Shown here: positions 39,602-50,425 of the stretch, piece after piece
How the letters are laid out: the number at the start of each line of letters is the position of its first letter
Numbering within the stretch: the first letter of the stretch is position 1
NCBI GenBank assembly: GCA_036583965.1
Contig: JAZBQD010000015.1
Location: 87,280,309-87,344,308, forward strand
Length of the DNA stretch: 64,000 bases
Origin: Prunella strophiata
Taxonomy: Eukaryota; Chordata; Aves; Passeriformes; Prunellidae
Direction of reading: 5' to 3'
The notes under the pieces: model-generated
The model's input: the letters and a program-made list of their open reading frames with translations, nothing else
Databases searched by the model: none
Told to the model about the DNA's origin: nothing
Program-made: the position numbers and the translations under genes

Positions 39602-41222
39602 GTAAGACCACACCTTCCCTAAACAGCATATGATGTTAATTAAAGACTTCTTTTTGAGATGCAGATGGACCAGATGGTACCTCCTCGTTCCCAAGCGATG
39701 TGGTGGTTCACCAGACATCCAAAGATGCCAAGGCTGTCTAACTACAAGCACCTGCATATGTATGAACAGGGATCATTTTCAAAATTCTCCTGCAAGTGCT
39801 AACTAAAACTTTTTTTCTGTTTTAGCCAGGGTGAGCTAGTGAGACCACACCAAAATAGAATTGATTTGCAAACAAAATGTATCTTATCCATGCCAGGCAT
39901 CCAAAAACATGTAAGTTCTTGAGAACATTTATGAAGGGATTACAGCTAACAGCAGACTTGAGCTAAACCCAATGTTACAGCCATTGAAGAACGTGCAACA
40001 CAACCCAAAACCTCAATAGGAATAATTGGCAAACATGTAACAGAAAACTCTTGACTCTTCAGGAATGAATAAGAGAGCTGTCCTTCAAAATTCAGACCAA
40101 CAGGTGTTATTATCACTGTTATTATCACCTTCAGAGTTAGTGAGCCCCAACATTCCTTCTCTGGTCTTTTTTTCTCATTGAAATTGACCAACACAAAATA
40201 TTTTGGAAGTACTAACAACTTAGTGACTTTAAGCAGAGTGAGTTTTGGTATTTTTTCTAAATAACCCTGAATTAAATGACATGAGCTAGTACACTCTTAG
40301 GCACATATTTTAACTGTCTAACTCTTACTTTACGTAGTACTTTTGTGCTACCCACTTTTTTTTAATAGCATTTTCAATTATTTATATTACACTAACCAAC
40401 TGAAATTGGAGCCCTAATGTGGCAGGCAGCCTATACACCACAGGGTAAGAACGTCTACATAAAGAGCTGATTACTAAACCGAGAAACAGAGATTCCACCA
40501 AACACCAAGCCCAGTTTGCAGCCGGAGAGCGGAGTCTCTGGTTTTTGCAGATGGTCACATTTTTCCCAAAGACCTGCCGGAGCGGCTTAGGAAGGCTGTG
40601 AGCGATGGTCAGTTTCAAACGTTGAGTGCAGGCTCCCCAGTCCCCTTGGCATTTTAAACTGTCAAGGTGTGCCACACCATCCCGCTTTTACGCAATGGGT
40701 TTGCCCAAGGAACGAGGGCAAGGAGGTGAAGGCATGCACCGTTAGCCAGTCCCGCCAAGTCCCGATGCAGATGCGCTCTGAGCTCCGGACGCCCCGGGCT
40801 CGAAGTGAGCACTTCGGGGCGCCGGGCGTGCTGCGGGGTGGCACCTCTGCCAGCCAGGCCCACCGGCGGCGCTCGGCACCTCAGCCGGGCCCTCCCCGGG
40901 GGCGGGAGAGGCGCTCGGCCGGACCCTGCCGGGGCGGGGGCCGCCGGGGCCGGGGCCAGCGCTGCTGTTGTGCCCCGCGGCGGCGGCGGGCGGGACTCGG
41001 CAGGGGCAGCGGGCAGGGCCGCCGCGGCCGCTCCCGTCCGCAGATCCTTGACGGGTTTTCCCTGTCTCTCCCCCTCCCTCCCTGCGCTCCTTTCTCCCTT
41101 TCCCTCTCTCCTTCCCCGTCCTCCCCTCCCCCTCCCGCGCCTCTCTCCCTCCTCCTTTCCCCTCTCTCCCCCTCCGCCCCCTCCTCGCCCGGCCGCCCCG
41201 CGCCGCCGCTCGCCCTCGCCAG
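39602..41222. other. PHACTR1: PHACTR1 intron between duplicated exons A and B
   Basis: 1,621 bases, GTAAGA to CCAG. The first part (to about 40450) is AT-rich with nothing recognised; the second part passes into the CpG island. It is long enough for normal splicing, so mutual exclusion of A and B, if it occurs, would not come from a too-short intron. Confidence 0.75.
41052..41222 (+). repeat. Long polypyrimidine tract ending at exon B acceptor
   Basis: About 170 bases that are almost entirely C and T (runs such as CCCCCTCCCTCCCTGCGCTCC and CTCTCCCCCTCCGCCCCCTCC), with only a few G and A, running into the CAG acceptor at 41222. It is far longer than a normal intronic polypyrimidine tract. It may bind PTB-like splicing regulators and, as a homopurine-homopyrimidine stretch, could adopt unusual DNA structure. 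Confidence 0.75.
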
Positions 41223-41369
41223 CTCGCCGGGCCACGCTGCTCACCGTGCCCACATTAATGGCGGCATCTTCCGAGGAGGACATCGACCGCAGACCCATCC
41301 GCCGCGTCCGCTCCAAGAGCGACACCCCCTACCTCGCCGAGGCCCGCATCTCCTTAAACCTCGACACAG
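41223..41369 (+). CDS. PHACTR1: PHACTR1 alternative exon B (downstream copy, in CpG island)
   Basis: 147 bp, phase 1 to phase 1, 49 residues: (A)[19 protein letters not shown], then [20 protein letters not shown], then ARISLNLDT. The acceptor is CCCTCGCCAG| at 41222 after a very long polypyrimidine tract, and the donor is ACAG|GTGAGA. Of the two copies this is closer to the mammalian PHACTR1 segment as I remember it ([26 protein letters not shown]). Third codon positions are almost all C or G, matching the surrounding CpG island. It contains an in-frame ATG at 41258 (+4 G, but T at -3) that could start a shorter isoform beginning MAASSEED. Because both copies have the same length and phase, skipping, swapping or including both would all keep the frame. 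The next coding exon was not found in the window. Confidence 0.93.
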
Positions 41370-43559
41370 GTGAGAGGCGGCCCGGCCCGGCGCGACCGGC
41401 GGCGGGGGAAGCCGGGGGGGAAGCGGCCGCCCCCGCCCTCCGCCCTCCGCCCCTGCCTGCGCCCGGGGCTCTCGGCGCCGCCGCCCGGCCCTGCCCCGCT
41501 GCCCGCGCCTTCGCACCTCGCCGGCCTCCCCCGGCCCCTGGCCCTGCAGACCGGCTCCCCTGCCCCGTGCCTCGCACCTGGGTGAGCCGGGACCGGCTGC
41601 CCTCCTCTGTTCAGCCCCTCGAAGCTTCCCCTCTCCCAGAGCGCCGCCCTCTCGCCCTGCACAGCGCCGTGGCGCATCCCCCAAGGCTTCTGCTCTGTCC
41701 CTCCTCGCCAGGTGCTGGCATCCCTCCTGGAGATGCTGCCCTTGGTGTTTTGCAAGTCTCTCCCTGGCTCGCTCTTTGCCTTCTTCCCCTGATGGGTTTG
41801 TGCCTCAGAAGTGCAAGGAAACTTGCGCCTGCGTTGTCCACTTAGTTTCATGAGGTCCTCGATTGTCTCAGCATTGCCTTTTGGGACTCTCGATGGGTTT
41901 ACAGCCTGATGGTTTCTACCAACACACCTCCAGCTCCCTGCATTCACCTCCTCCTGCCTGTTATTGGGATGAACCTCCTGCAAGTTCTCTACCTGACCTT
42001 TCCTTCCCTTTTCTCCACCTACTGTGCCTTCCTCTTTGCCACCTCTTCCTCAGGACTCCCTTGAGATTTAAGCTGTCCCCTTCAGTTCATCCTGCACATG
42101 ATGAAACTATCCTGTTCCTTTCCTACTAGGCCTGTGGTTTTCCCTCCTTACTTGACCTTTCCTTATGAGCTCCATCAACAGCAAACTAACTACACCAGAG
42201 GTTACTTGCTCTCAAAAACAAAAGGAAAGAAAGTCCTTTCTGCTGGTTCTCTGCCCCAAACAAGACTTCCTCTATTTGGGAAGGGGGACAGCATGAGGGA
42301 GGATCTGTAGCCAGCAGTACTGCAGCCTCCCTTCATGTCCCAGCAGTAGCACACAGAGTGACCCAACTGTGTAACATTCTTTGATGCTGAGCCTGTGAGC
42401 TCACTGCCAGCTCTAAAGGGAAAAGGGCTGCCTTGGAGTTGCTGCTTGCCCTGCCTGCAGTCTCTCCCATCCCTCCTCCCCCTTTTCAGCTGGCAGAAAG
42501 TTGGAGATGGCAGAGATGCATTTTCTTCTCCATTTGGGGATGGAACAGATTCCCCTCCCCCCTCCTGGTATCCCTGCTGCAATTATACCCTTGGTAATGG
42601 CTGATGTGCAGTTTGGTTTTACCACTGGCAGAATGCTTGGTTACATTGTATGGCAAGTCATTATTTCTCTCTGATCAAGACTTCTAAAAAATTTCCAAAC
42701 CATGGGTAAGTTGGGTGGCATTCCAGGGCACAGGCTGGAAGACTGTGCCAAGTGCCAGCTTTCAGCTCTATAAAGAACTGGAAGTGGAAACAGAAAGAGC
42801 ATCACCGTGTGTAAGGTGTAAATAAAAAAAGGCTGTGTATGGTTATTTGACTGCTGAAATTACACTGTGCTGACTTGTGTTCTCTCAGGTAATGTTGTGA
42901 CATGTAGTTATAAATAGATAAACCAGCTAAGAGCAAGGCACCTTCAGGTCACCTGGTGCCTCATATCTCTGTGCTGAGCTAGACATGCTGTCTTTGCTAC
43001 AAGTCCCAGAGGATGTGCAAGTCTCAAGGTACCTCTTTCCTGCAATCCACCAAAGAATTTGGTAATTACACTTAGCTTCTTTCTGTTCCTCCCCTCCCCC
43101 TGGCTCTCTATAATTTGAGTCTCTACTTGCAAACCTGGGAATGGAATTCCTTAAAAAAGAAATAATTAAAAGAAACAGTACTGGTGTATCAAGAAATATA
43201 AATGAAAAATGTTGTAAGTAGTGCAAGTGTGTATTTTCATTAATCCATCTGGCAGTGAGTAGTAAAAAAAAATAAAATTGCTTAGCAACCAGTATTGAGT
43301 GAGTGAGCCAAAAAGCAAGTGAAACATGCCGCTGATACCCACTTCATTTTTGAAGTGTAGGGTTTACTCTTCTGTTTGCTCAGAAAGCAAAAACCCAAGC
43401 TTCCTGGGTATAACTCTCTAGTCTGAGGAAAAAGCCACTAGAAAATGTGCTTGGCCACTTTTGCTCATACTCGATAATGCTGCGCAGCTCAGGCTTTCCT
43501 TTTGAAACTTACTGTTTGTGGGGTGCCTTTATTTTCTTGGCTCTGGGTGTGGGGAGGGA

Positions 43560-43830
43560 GGCGAAAACACCCAGTTTCTAAGCTGCCCAGGTTCCCATTT
43601 CCAGTCCCGTTGCTGGTGTCCCTGCCGCTGTGCCACAGAGGGTGCCGGGTCGCCCGTGGTGTCCCAGTGCCCTGCAGGCGGAGGGGCCCGACCTCCTGCC
43701 CGGGAGCCCGGGGCGCTGTCCGCCGCCCCCGGTGCTGAAACCGCTCCACCGGGGGTGGAGGACGCCTGTCCCGCCTTGCCTTGTTCTCCCTGCCTGTCCG
43801 TGGGCTGGCAGCGCATGTGTGTGCACAGGG
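43560..43830. other. Second GC/CpG-rich patch
   Basis: About 270 bases with many CpGs (for example GGGTCGCCCGTGG, CCCGACCTCC, GTCCGCCGCCCCCGG, AACCGCTCCACCGGG) set in AT-rich intron, roughly 2.2 kb after exon B. No supported coding frame. It could be a small CpG island, an enhancer, or an unmethylated fragment associated with the exon B promoter region. Confidence 0.45.
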
Positions 43831-46800
43831 GTGTGTGTATCTCTTTGCCTGTGCTGGGGGAAGGTGGTAGGAAGGAAGTAAAGCTGTTTTTTTCAACCCA
43901 CGGATGCAGTCAAAGCTAAAGTGATGCTCAGGACGCAGGAAAGAACCTCTTCCTTGCGTGCTTATTGCTTGCTTTCCATTTAGTGCATTCCGTATCTGCA
44001 CTTGATGCCCAACCACTGCTTACAGAGCTATTTTTCCTACAGCTGTTACGAGTCAGGCTGCATTCCCCAGTCATTGTCTTCTGTCAGGACATGGTCAAAG
44101 TTTGGCTGCAGCATGCAGGATCTGCTTTGCAGTATTGGAACTTCAGATCCACTTTTATTAAAGAACCATAACCAGATAGAGTGAATACTGCTCTTCTCCA
44201 CCCTTAATTGCAACCATTAGTTAAGAACTATCAGGTTTTTATCTACTTCAGCTGTGAGTTATAATTATACCATTACTGCTGTTATCTGTATTGTTGAACA
44301 ACTGAGATTGCATACACAGAGTCAATTATACAGTTTGGTTGTAGCATGTATTTGGTCTGGGTCTTTAAAAAACACAATTTGCAAGTGATTAACAGTGCAG
44401 CTTCTATCTCCCCTTGTCTTTTGATTATATTAACAGCTCTGCATTGTTTGATTTTCCAAAACATACCAGTTTATTATGTTTGTTTCTAAATATTGATCAA
44501 TTAACTCACAATTATTACCTAGCGTGAGTTGACAAATGCTGTTCGATTAGTTGTGCCTGGTATGGTTTTTTGTCTGATGTTCACAAACTGATTAAAACAA
44601 CTCTGTGTTGTTTTCCAAACCCAGGGTTATTCTCTCTATTATTATACATATGCAAATCCTATTAATCTGAGTTATGTGCTCATATCAAGAGGATAATACT
44701 TCCCAAAGGATTAAAATTACCTCTTCTGCCAAAATTAATGTAGCTACATAACATTGTAAAGCTATAGGCAGCTATAAATTCTTTTTCTATATTTGATACT
44801 AAATCAGTTCCATACAGAAATTAATTATTTATTTTCTCAGCAACTTCCTCCAGTGCAACACTAGAGGAAAGTGGAATGTGCTCTCACTTTTGGGTGGTGC
44901 TCTTTTGTTTTCTTTATTATGATTAGCAATCTGTCATTGTTCCATCTCTTAACGTCATCTTTGGCTTTTCTACGTATCTTCTTAAAAGCAGTTTTCAAAT
45001 TGTCTTTCTAACTTTCTGATTCAGGCATCTAAAGGCTAATCCCAAATTACTTCTGAAAACTTGTTCATCTGTGACAGTTGCCCAATAGCATAATCACTTT
45101 CCTGGTCCTGTGCCAGCTGATAAGTTCAAGTGTTTTTTATCAGTTTTGACCTATTACAGGTTTTGGCTGATTTCTATTCTTCCTGTTGCAAAATACTGTA
45201 TTTTTAAAATAGCAATGCATGGTAGGTAGCTTTCAAGCTTGATAAATTGGCTGAGGTGATGGCTGATAAGGAAGTAGACTGCTTAAAAGTCACTAAATGA
45301 TCCAAGATGTATGAGCTTTTCTCCTCCTTCCCTTTTCATGCAACTGCTTGGGGAATCCCTGTCAGAATTTTATTGATGTTTGTTATGGAAGGGGGAACCA
45401 CTGCACTGAGTTGATCTGGTCACGTTCTTTTAGCCTTTCAAGTGTTAGTGATTATGAAGCTATTTCTATATACAGACAGATACTCTTACTCCTCCCTAGC
45501 CAAAAATGAGCAAGCTTTGCACTGCAATCCTCTGCAAAGCTGATTCTAGACTGACTTCTTGTTAAGTGGTGCAAGAAGCTGTCTTTGTCTCAGCTCCTCA
45601 ATCATTCAGGGAAGTCACCAAATGTCAGCTTTTGTTTGAGCAAGGCTGATTGTCTACTTATTTAACTTGGGAATCGAGACTCAGGGAGAAAGCAAGCCAA
45701 TGCCTTGGAGAAGGTGTGAGGCCAGAATGACCGCAGTAGCTGTACTAGGGGTCAGCAAAGAGGGGATGTTCCTTCAGAAAGAATTAGCTTCCATGCTGTG
45801 AAATGAGGAGAAGGGAGATTTTGAATGTGAATATATTCCTTCCACCCTGACTTCAAAATGTGTACCAGCAGTGCAACCAAAGAGAAGCCAGAGGAGTGCA
45901 GGAGCTGGGCTCTGAAGAGAGAGGAGAGAAGGGGGAAAGAGCTAGAGACAGAACTCGATAGAGATGGTGCAGCCTGTGCAAACTATGGAGCCCAGCTGGC
46001 TCGCTCGGCCCTGGAGCGTAGCACAGATTTTTAGTGCACTGAGGTCACTCAGTAATCTCACTGAAGTAGCTGGATCCTCAAGTGATTTAAGTCATTTGTT
46101 GACTTCAGCCAGGGATCTGAGCCAGACTGTAGAAATATACATCTCTGCTCCCCTTCAATGATGAAAGATCTGTTTTATCTCTTTATGGTGTGGAGCCACA
46201 TGTTGTCTTGAAATGTGCTCTGGGAAAACAAAGCTGAGAGGGAAAGGACTAAGTGGTTGTGCATAATTTTGCCATGGGTACAGAAGAAGGGTCCTTGTGT
46301 CTAGAAAGGCAAGTGAACTTGGTACCATTTACTGTTCTTAAGCAGTGATGAATAAATCACACTGGGGAGAGGAAAAAAATCTACGTCAGCCTGTGTTAGT
46401 GCTGCTGCAAGCAGAATTAATTCACAGGGTGTAAAGAGGGAGGAGGATCCTGGCAGAAACTGCTGAATGGCTGAGAGAAATGTTCGCAAGCTGGGAAATG
46501 TTCATGGTCGGCTGTTTCTGTCATGCAGAGCTGGTGGGGGAAAGCCAGGGCACAAAGGGTGACTGTTAGTTTTAGATGTGGGAATTTATTTGGTCTGGAC
46601 CAGGCACAAAGTTGAAATCAAAAGTGTCTCACATTTTCAGTGTCCTGGCACCTTCCACGCTCTGTTTGGGCCCTAGGGTTTCTTACAGGCTTCATGGTAG
46701 GCTGCCTCACTGTTACTGCTTGTACTGTGGTATTCACTGCATTATATGGCTCTAGAGCTATGCAGAATACTTTTCAGGGATCAAAATGATGTATGATTTT

Positions 46801-49800
46801 GCTTTCTAATGGAAAGATAATGCTATTTGTGCATTAGCCTCATACATGTTGATTTGTCTGGAAGGATATGATACATTTTGCTGCAGTGAACAAGGAGGAG
46901 CTTGTGAACTTAATTTTGTTACTTTGTAAAATAAGAAAGAATATTTACATAGCTCACTGAGGTGGGTAAATTGTAAACAGGTGAAAATAAAGTGAAATTA
47001 CTTGACTGGATTTTCTGCAGGAAATCTCCATCCCATTAATTTTTAATTTTCTCTAAATCCCATAATTTTATTTTAAAGTCTGTTTTGAAGTTTCTGAGTT
47101 TGCCCCTGGTCATCCTTACAAATGATTTAACACAGTTAATCATCTCTGCAGTCATTTGAAGTGCTATCACATTTGGAGTTGTGTTATTTCTTCCCTGTTT
47201 ATCCAGTGTATGTTTGAATATATTCATCATAAAATACTCTGCATGGCTTCATGATATATGAATAAATGCTCCCTAAAACTATATACAAATTTCAATGACT
47301 TTGGATTTATGGACCTCGCATATTAGAAATAATGTGGAAAGGTTAATCAGAATGACATAATAGGGTTTTTAAAAATATTTTTAAATTATGGTGGCTTTAG
47401 GATTTCAGGTAGAAAAGATTGGTCTCAGCAGAACAAGAGAGAAATAGGCAGTAGTAGGCTTTGTAATATGTGTGGGAGGTTTTATTTCTTTTTGGAGAAA
47501 GATTAGTAAAAATGCATACCTGGAAAATTTCCACTTTTTCTCTGCTCTAATCACTCCCTCAGATTATTGTCATGGAGATCCTGTCATACTTAGGAACCCA
47601 AATCACAGGTTTTGGCAAAGCATTTCTTAATACCTTTATAAAGGGGCCTGGAGAACTGGCCTCCTTTGCCATTAGGTGTTGCCTTAAAAAACCTTGTGCC
47701 TGTACTTTAACTGACTGATGACTGATAGTCTTAATGCTGCTTAATTTGGAGTATAGCTAGAGATCAGATATGTGCCTGTCATTCATTTCCTGGCTGTTTT
47801 CCAGCCCTGGGAGCATGAGTACACATACCAGGAAGAATGAACATCCAAGCTGAAAGCCACCCTTCATGTGGCAAGGATAGGCCATTTGAGATAACCTGCT
47901 CTTCCCAGGGCTGAGTGCAGTGGCTGAAAGCACTTCTGTATCAACAGGCATTTTAGAGGGGAAGAGGTCTTATCAGCAGCTGAGGTTTTAACTCTTGTAC
48001 TTGACTTTGGACACTTAAGACTGTGACCTTCACTGTGTGCCAGATAGGAATAAGTTTACATGTTCTCCAAGTCTTGTTAAAGGGGAGAGATGCCCCTGCT
48101 TCACCAGCTGTCATCTAACAGGAATTTTTGATGCAGACTCGAATGAACAAATATGACTGAGGACAGTTTGAAAGGAAGGGCAAAGTTAGTCAAATTGATG
48201 GAACTGGCAAGAGTAAAATGATAGAAGATCCATTTCTCTGAATGCTGGAGATGCTCTCATGTTATGATGTTCTTGTGGCACTGCACTGTATGCATCACTT
48301 TCTGTGTCGGGGGCAGCTGATACGGATGCAGTCAATGGCATTGACATTGCTGTGAAACAGCTGTGACAGGAGATGGAAGGAAGGTATGTGCTTGCTTTGA
48401 GATCAGAATATGCAGAGCTGATGCTTTATTATTAATCTGGTCCTTCAAGAAAATTGATGTTGCAGAATTTGTCTGGATAAGAAGTTATCTCTATCTTTGT
48501 GTTTTGTTTGATGAAGCCTTTTGGGTTAACACAACCAAGTATATTCCTGCAAGCTGGGATGATGCAAAAGCCTTTTATTTTTTGGTTTTTTTTGTTTCAT
48601 CAGGAACTGTAATTTTCTTCATGGAACTAGGTCTTTAAGGAAACTGCATTTTTCCAAAACTTCAAAACTGACAGCCCTGTTCAGAATTATTAGCTGTAAA
48701 ATCTAGTAAAAAGAAAAGGCCTAATCCTCAGTAACAGGTATAATTAGCTTTAATGCTTAATTACTCTGAGTCAACTAATTGGTTTCATTGGGACTGCTCA
48801 GAGTAATTCTCAGAGCTAGATATGTGAGTGTCTTCAGAATCAATCTTAAAGTTGTTTGTAAGTTTTTGCAATGTGACAAAAGTCATTAGTCCAGAAAGAA
48901 TGTCTTGGGCTATCTGTTTTCAAATATAAAATGTCAATGTTAATGAAATATTATGTTATTAGAAGTTATTTCTTGTGCTTCTGCTTTAGACCATAGAGTC
49001 AGTGTGAAATGTTATATTTTCATAGTGAAATAAAATTTGGCTGCCTTCATGCTTTCTTGGTGATGAATATTCGTGACAATGTATCTCTTGTGGATAAAGT
49101 GCAAAAAAATGTCACTTTTAACATTTTAATCATATTAATGTGATGTGTTTTACATGGTAATACAACTTCTTGATATAGTCCACTAAAATGTTTTCTTCAT
49201 TCAGAATACTATTAGGGTAAAATTATTTATAATCTTGCAATAACCATTTTTAATCATGCAATTCTGTTGCCTTCATTTATAATGCACTGGTGGTCTAATT
49301 TTATATTGATATGCTGAAGCCTATAGCTAGACCCTCAGTATATGGTCACCATCCCCAGGTTTCATTGTAGAGACAATGCTCCTGAATATTTAAAAGAAAA
49401 TAATTAGTGCCTTCACTGCAAATTCTGTAATAATTTTCTTATCTTGAAATTCTAGTTCAGTGTATAAGAATGTGACGATGACATCCAAACAAGAATTTAA
49501 TGAGTAGCAAATTCAGCAAGAAAACAGGAAGGCAGAGCTGAAAAATTAAGTGCTCATGTTTCTTCTGCATTCCAGATTCACTGTGGTTTCATTCTGGTTA
49601 TGAAGTATGTAAGACTGGGGAAGCATGTGACAAGAGTTTGCATATACTTGTGTTTTTATATACTGTATGAACACATGCCATTTTAACTGTGATTGATAAG
49701 AACTGCAGTGCATATTTTGGTTAATCAGAACATTCTTGCTATGCATAATTTATGTTGCAATGTCGTTTTTATGGTTAGTGGATACAGTACTTGGACAGAC

Positions 49801-50385
49801 AGACATCTGGTTAATAGTTCATAAGCAAATTAAATACTTGATGTATTATTAAAATGAAAGAAAAATTTAATCAGGGGTAAATCTAATTCTATGCTAGAAT
49901 GTTGAAAGGTTGTTTAAAGCCTGACTCAAGCTTAATGCCCCAAATTTGGGAGGACCTGTTTTGACTGTGGCACTTGTCTACCTACCAGTGTGTGTTTATT
50001 TCTGTTCTATAGGTAAAAGGACAAGGAGTCTATTGAAAGATTTGAGAACTGACTGGGGTGCATGTCCTTGGGAAGAATGTTCCTGTGAGTCAAGTGTTGC
50101 AATAGTGTTAAGCCATCAGAAACAGTGTTAAAAGACTCCCTTTAAGCTAGTCCCATTTTGCTACAGCTTTGCACTAAGCAACAGTAGTCTCTCTCAGGCA
50201 GAAATTCTCTCTCAGAACAGAAAATACCCCCCCAATTGAGAAGAAATGGGAAATTATTAGTTATATTGCAATATTCCTTGAGATAGAGATTACTCCCATC
50301 TGACATCAGTAATGGTCCTTTGTTTTCCTTGCTGAGATCACTGATAGTGCAGTTTTCATACATAATTTTTTTCTTCTGGTTGTTG

Positions 50386-50425
50386 TTTTGTTTTGTTTTG
50401 TTTTGTTTTGTTTTGTTTTGTTTTG
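50386..50425 (+). repeat. (TTTTG)8 microsatellite
   Basis: Eight perfect tandem TTTTG units. They produce an apparent KQNKT-repeat open frame on the minus strand, which is an artefact of the repeat. Confidence 0.97.

Larger units (their letters stand above)
40770..41640. promoter_or_regulatory. CpG island around PHACTR1 exon B, possible alternative promoter
   Basis: Base composition changes abruptly to very GC-rich with dense CpG, in contrast to AT-rich sequence on both sides. GC-box-like motifs are visible at 40898-40908 (GGGGGCGGGAG) and 40931-40940 (GGGGCGGGGG), plus a short CGG run near 40977-40990. No TATA box is evident. From 40774 to 41257 there is no ATG in any frame; the first is 41258, in the PHACTR1 frame inside exon B. 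CpG islands in vertebrates usually mark promoters, so an internal promoter giving a shorter PHACTR1 isoform is plausible. The boundaries are approximate. Confidence 0.7.

Noticed and set aside
40669..41373. Long open frames across the CpG island on both strands (up to 346 codons)
   Set aside because: Composition effect: GC-rich DNA lacks stop codons. The frames are low-complexity Pro/Arg/Ala/Gly, and several begin at non-ATG codons (for example GTG at 40805). Only the exon B part is supported, by homology to exon A and by splice sites.
45964..46161. 65-codon frame MVQPVQTMEPSWLARPWS... as an alternative PHACTR1 first exon
   Set aside because: Some CpGs and an ATG in a purine-rich leader, but no good donor follows the first codons and no similarity to PHACTR1.
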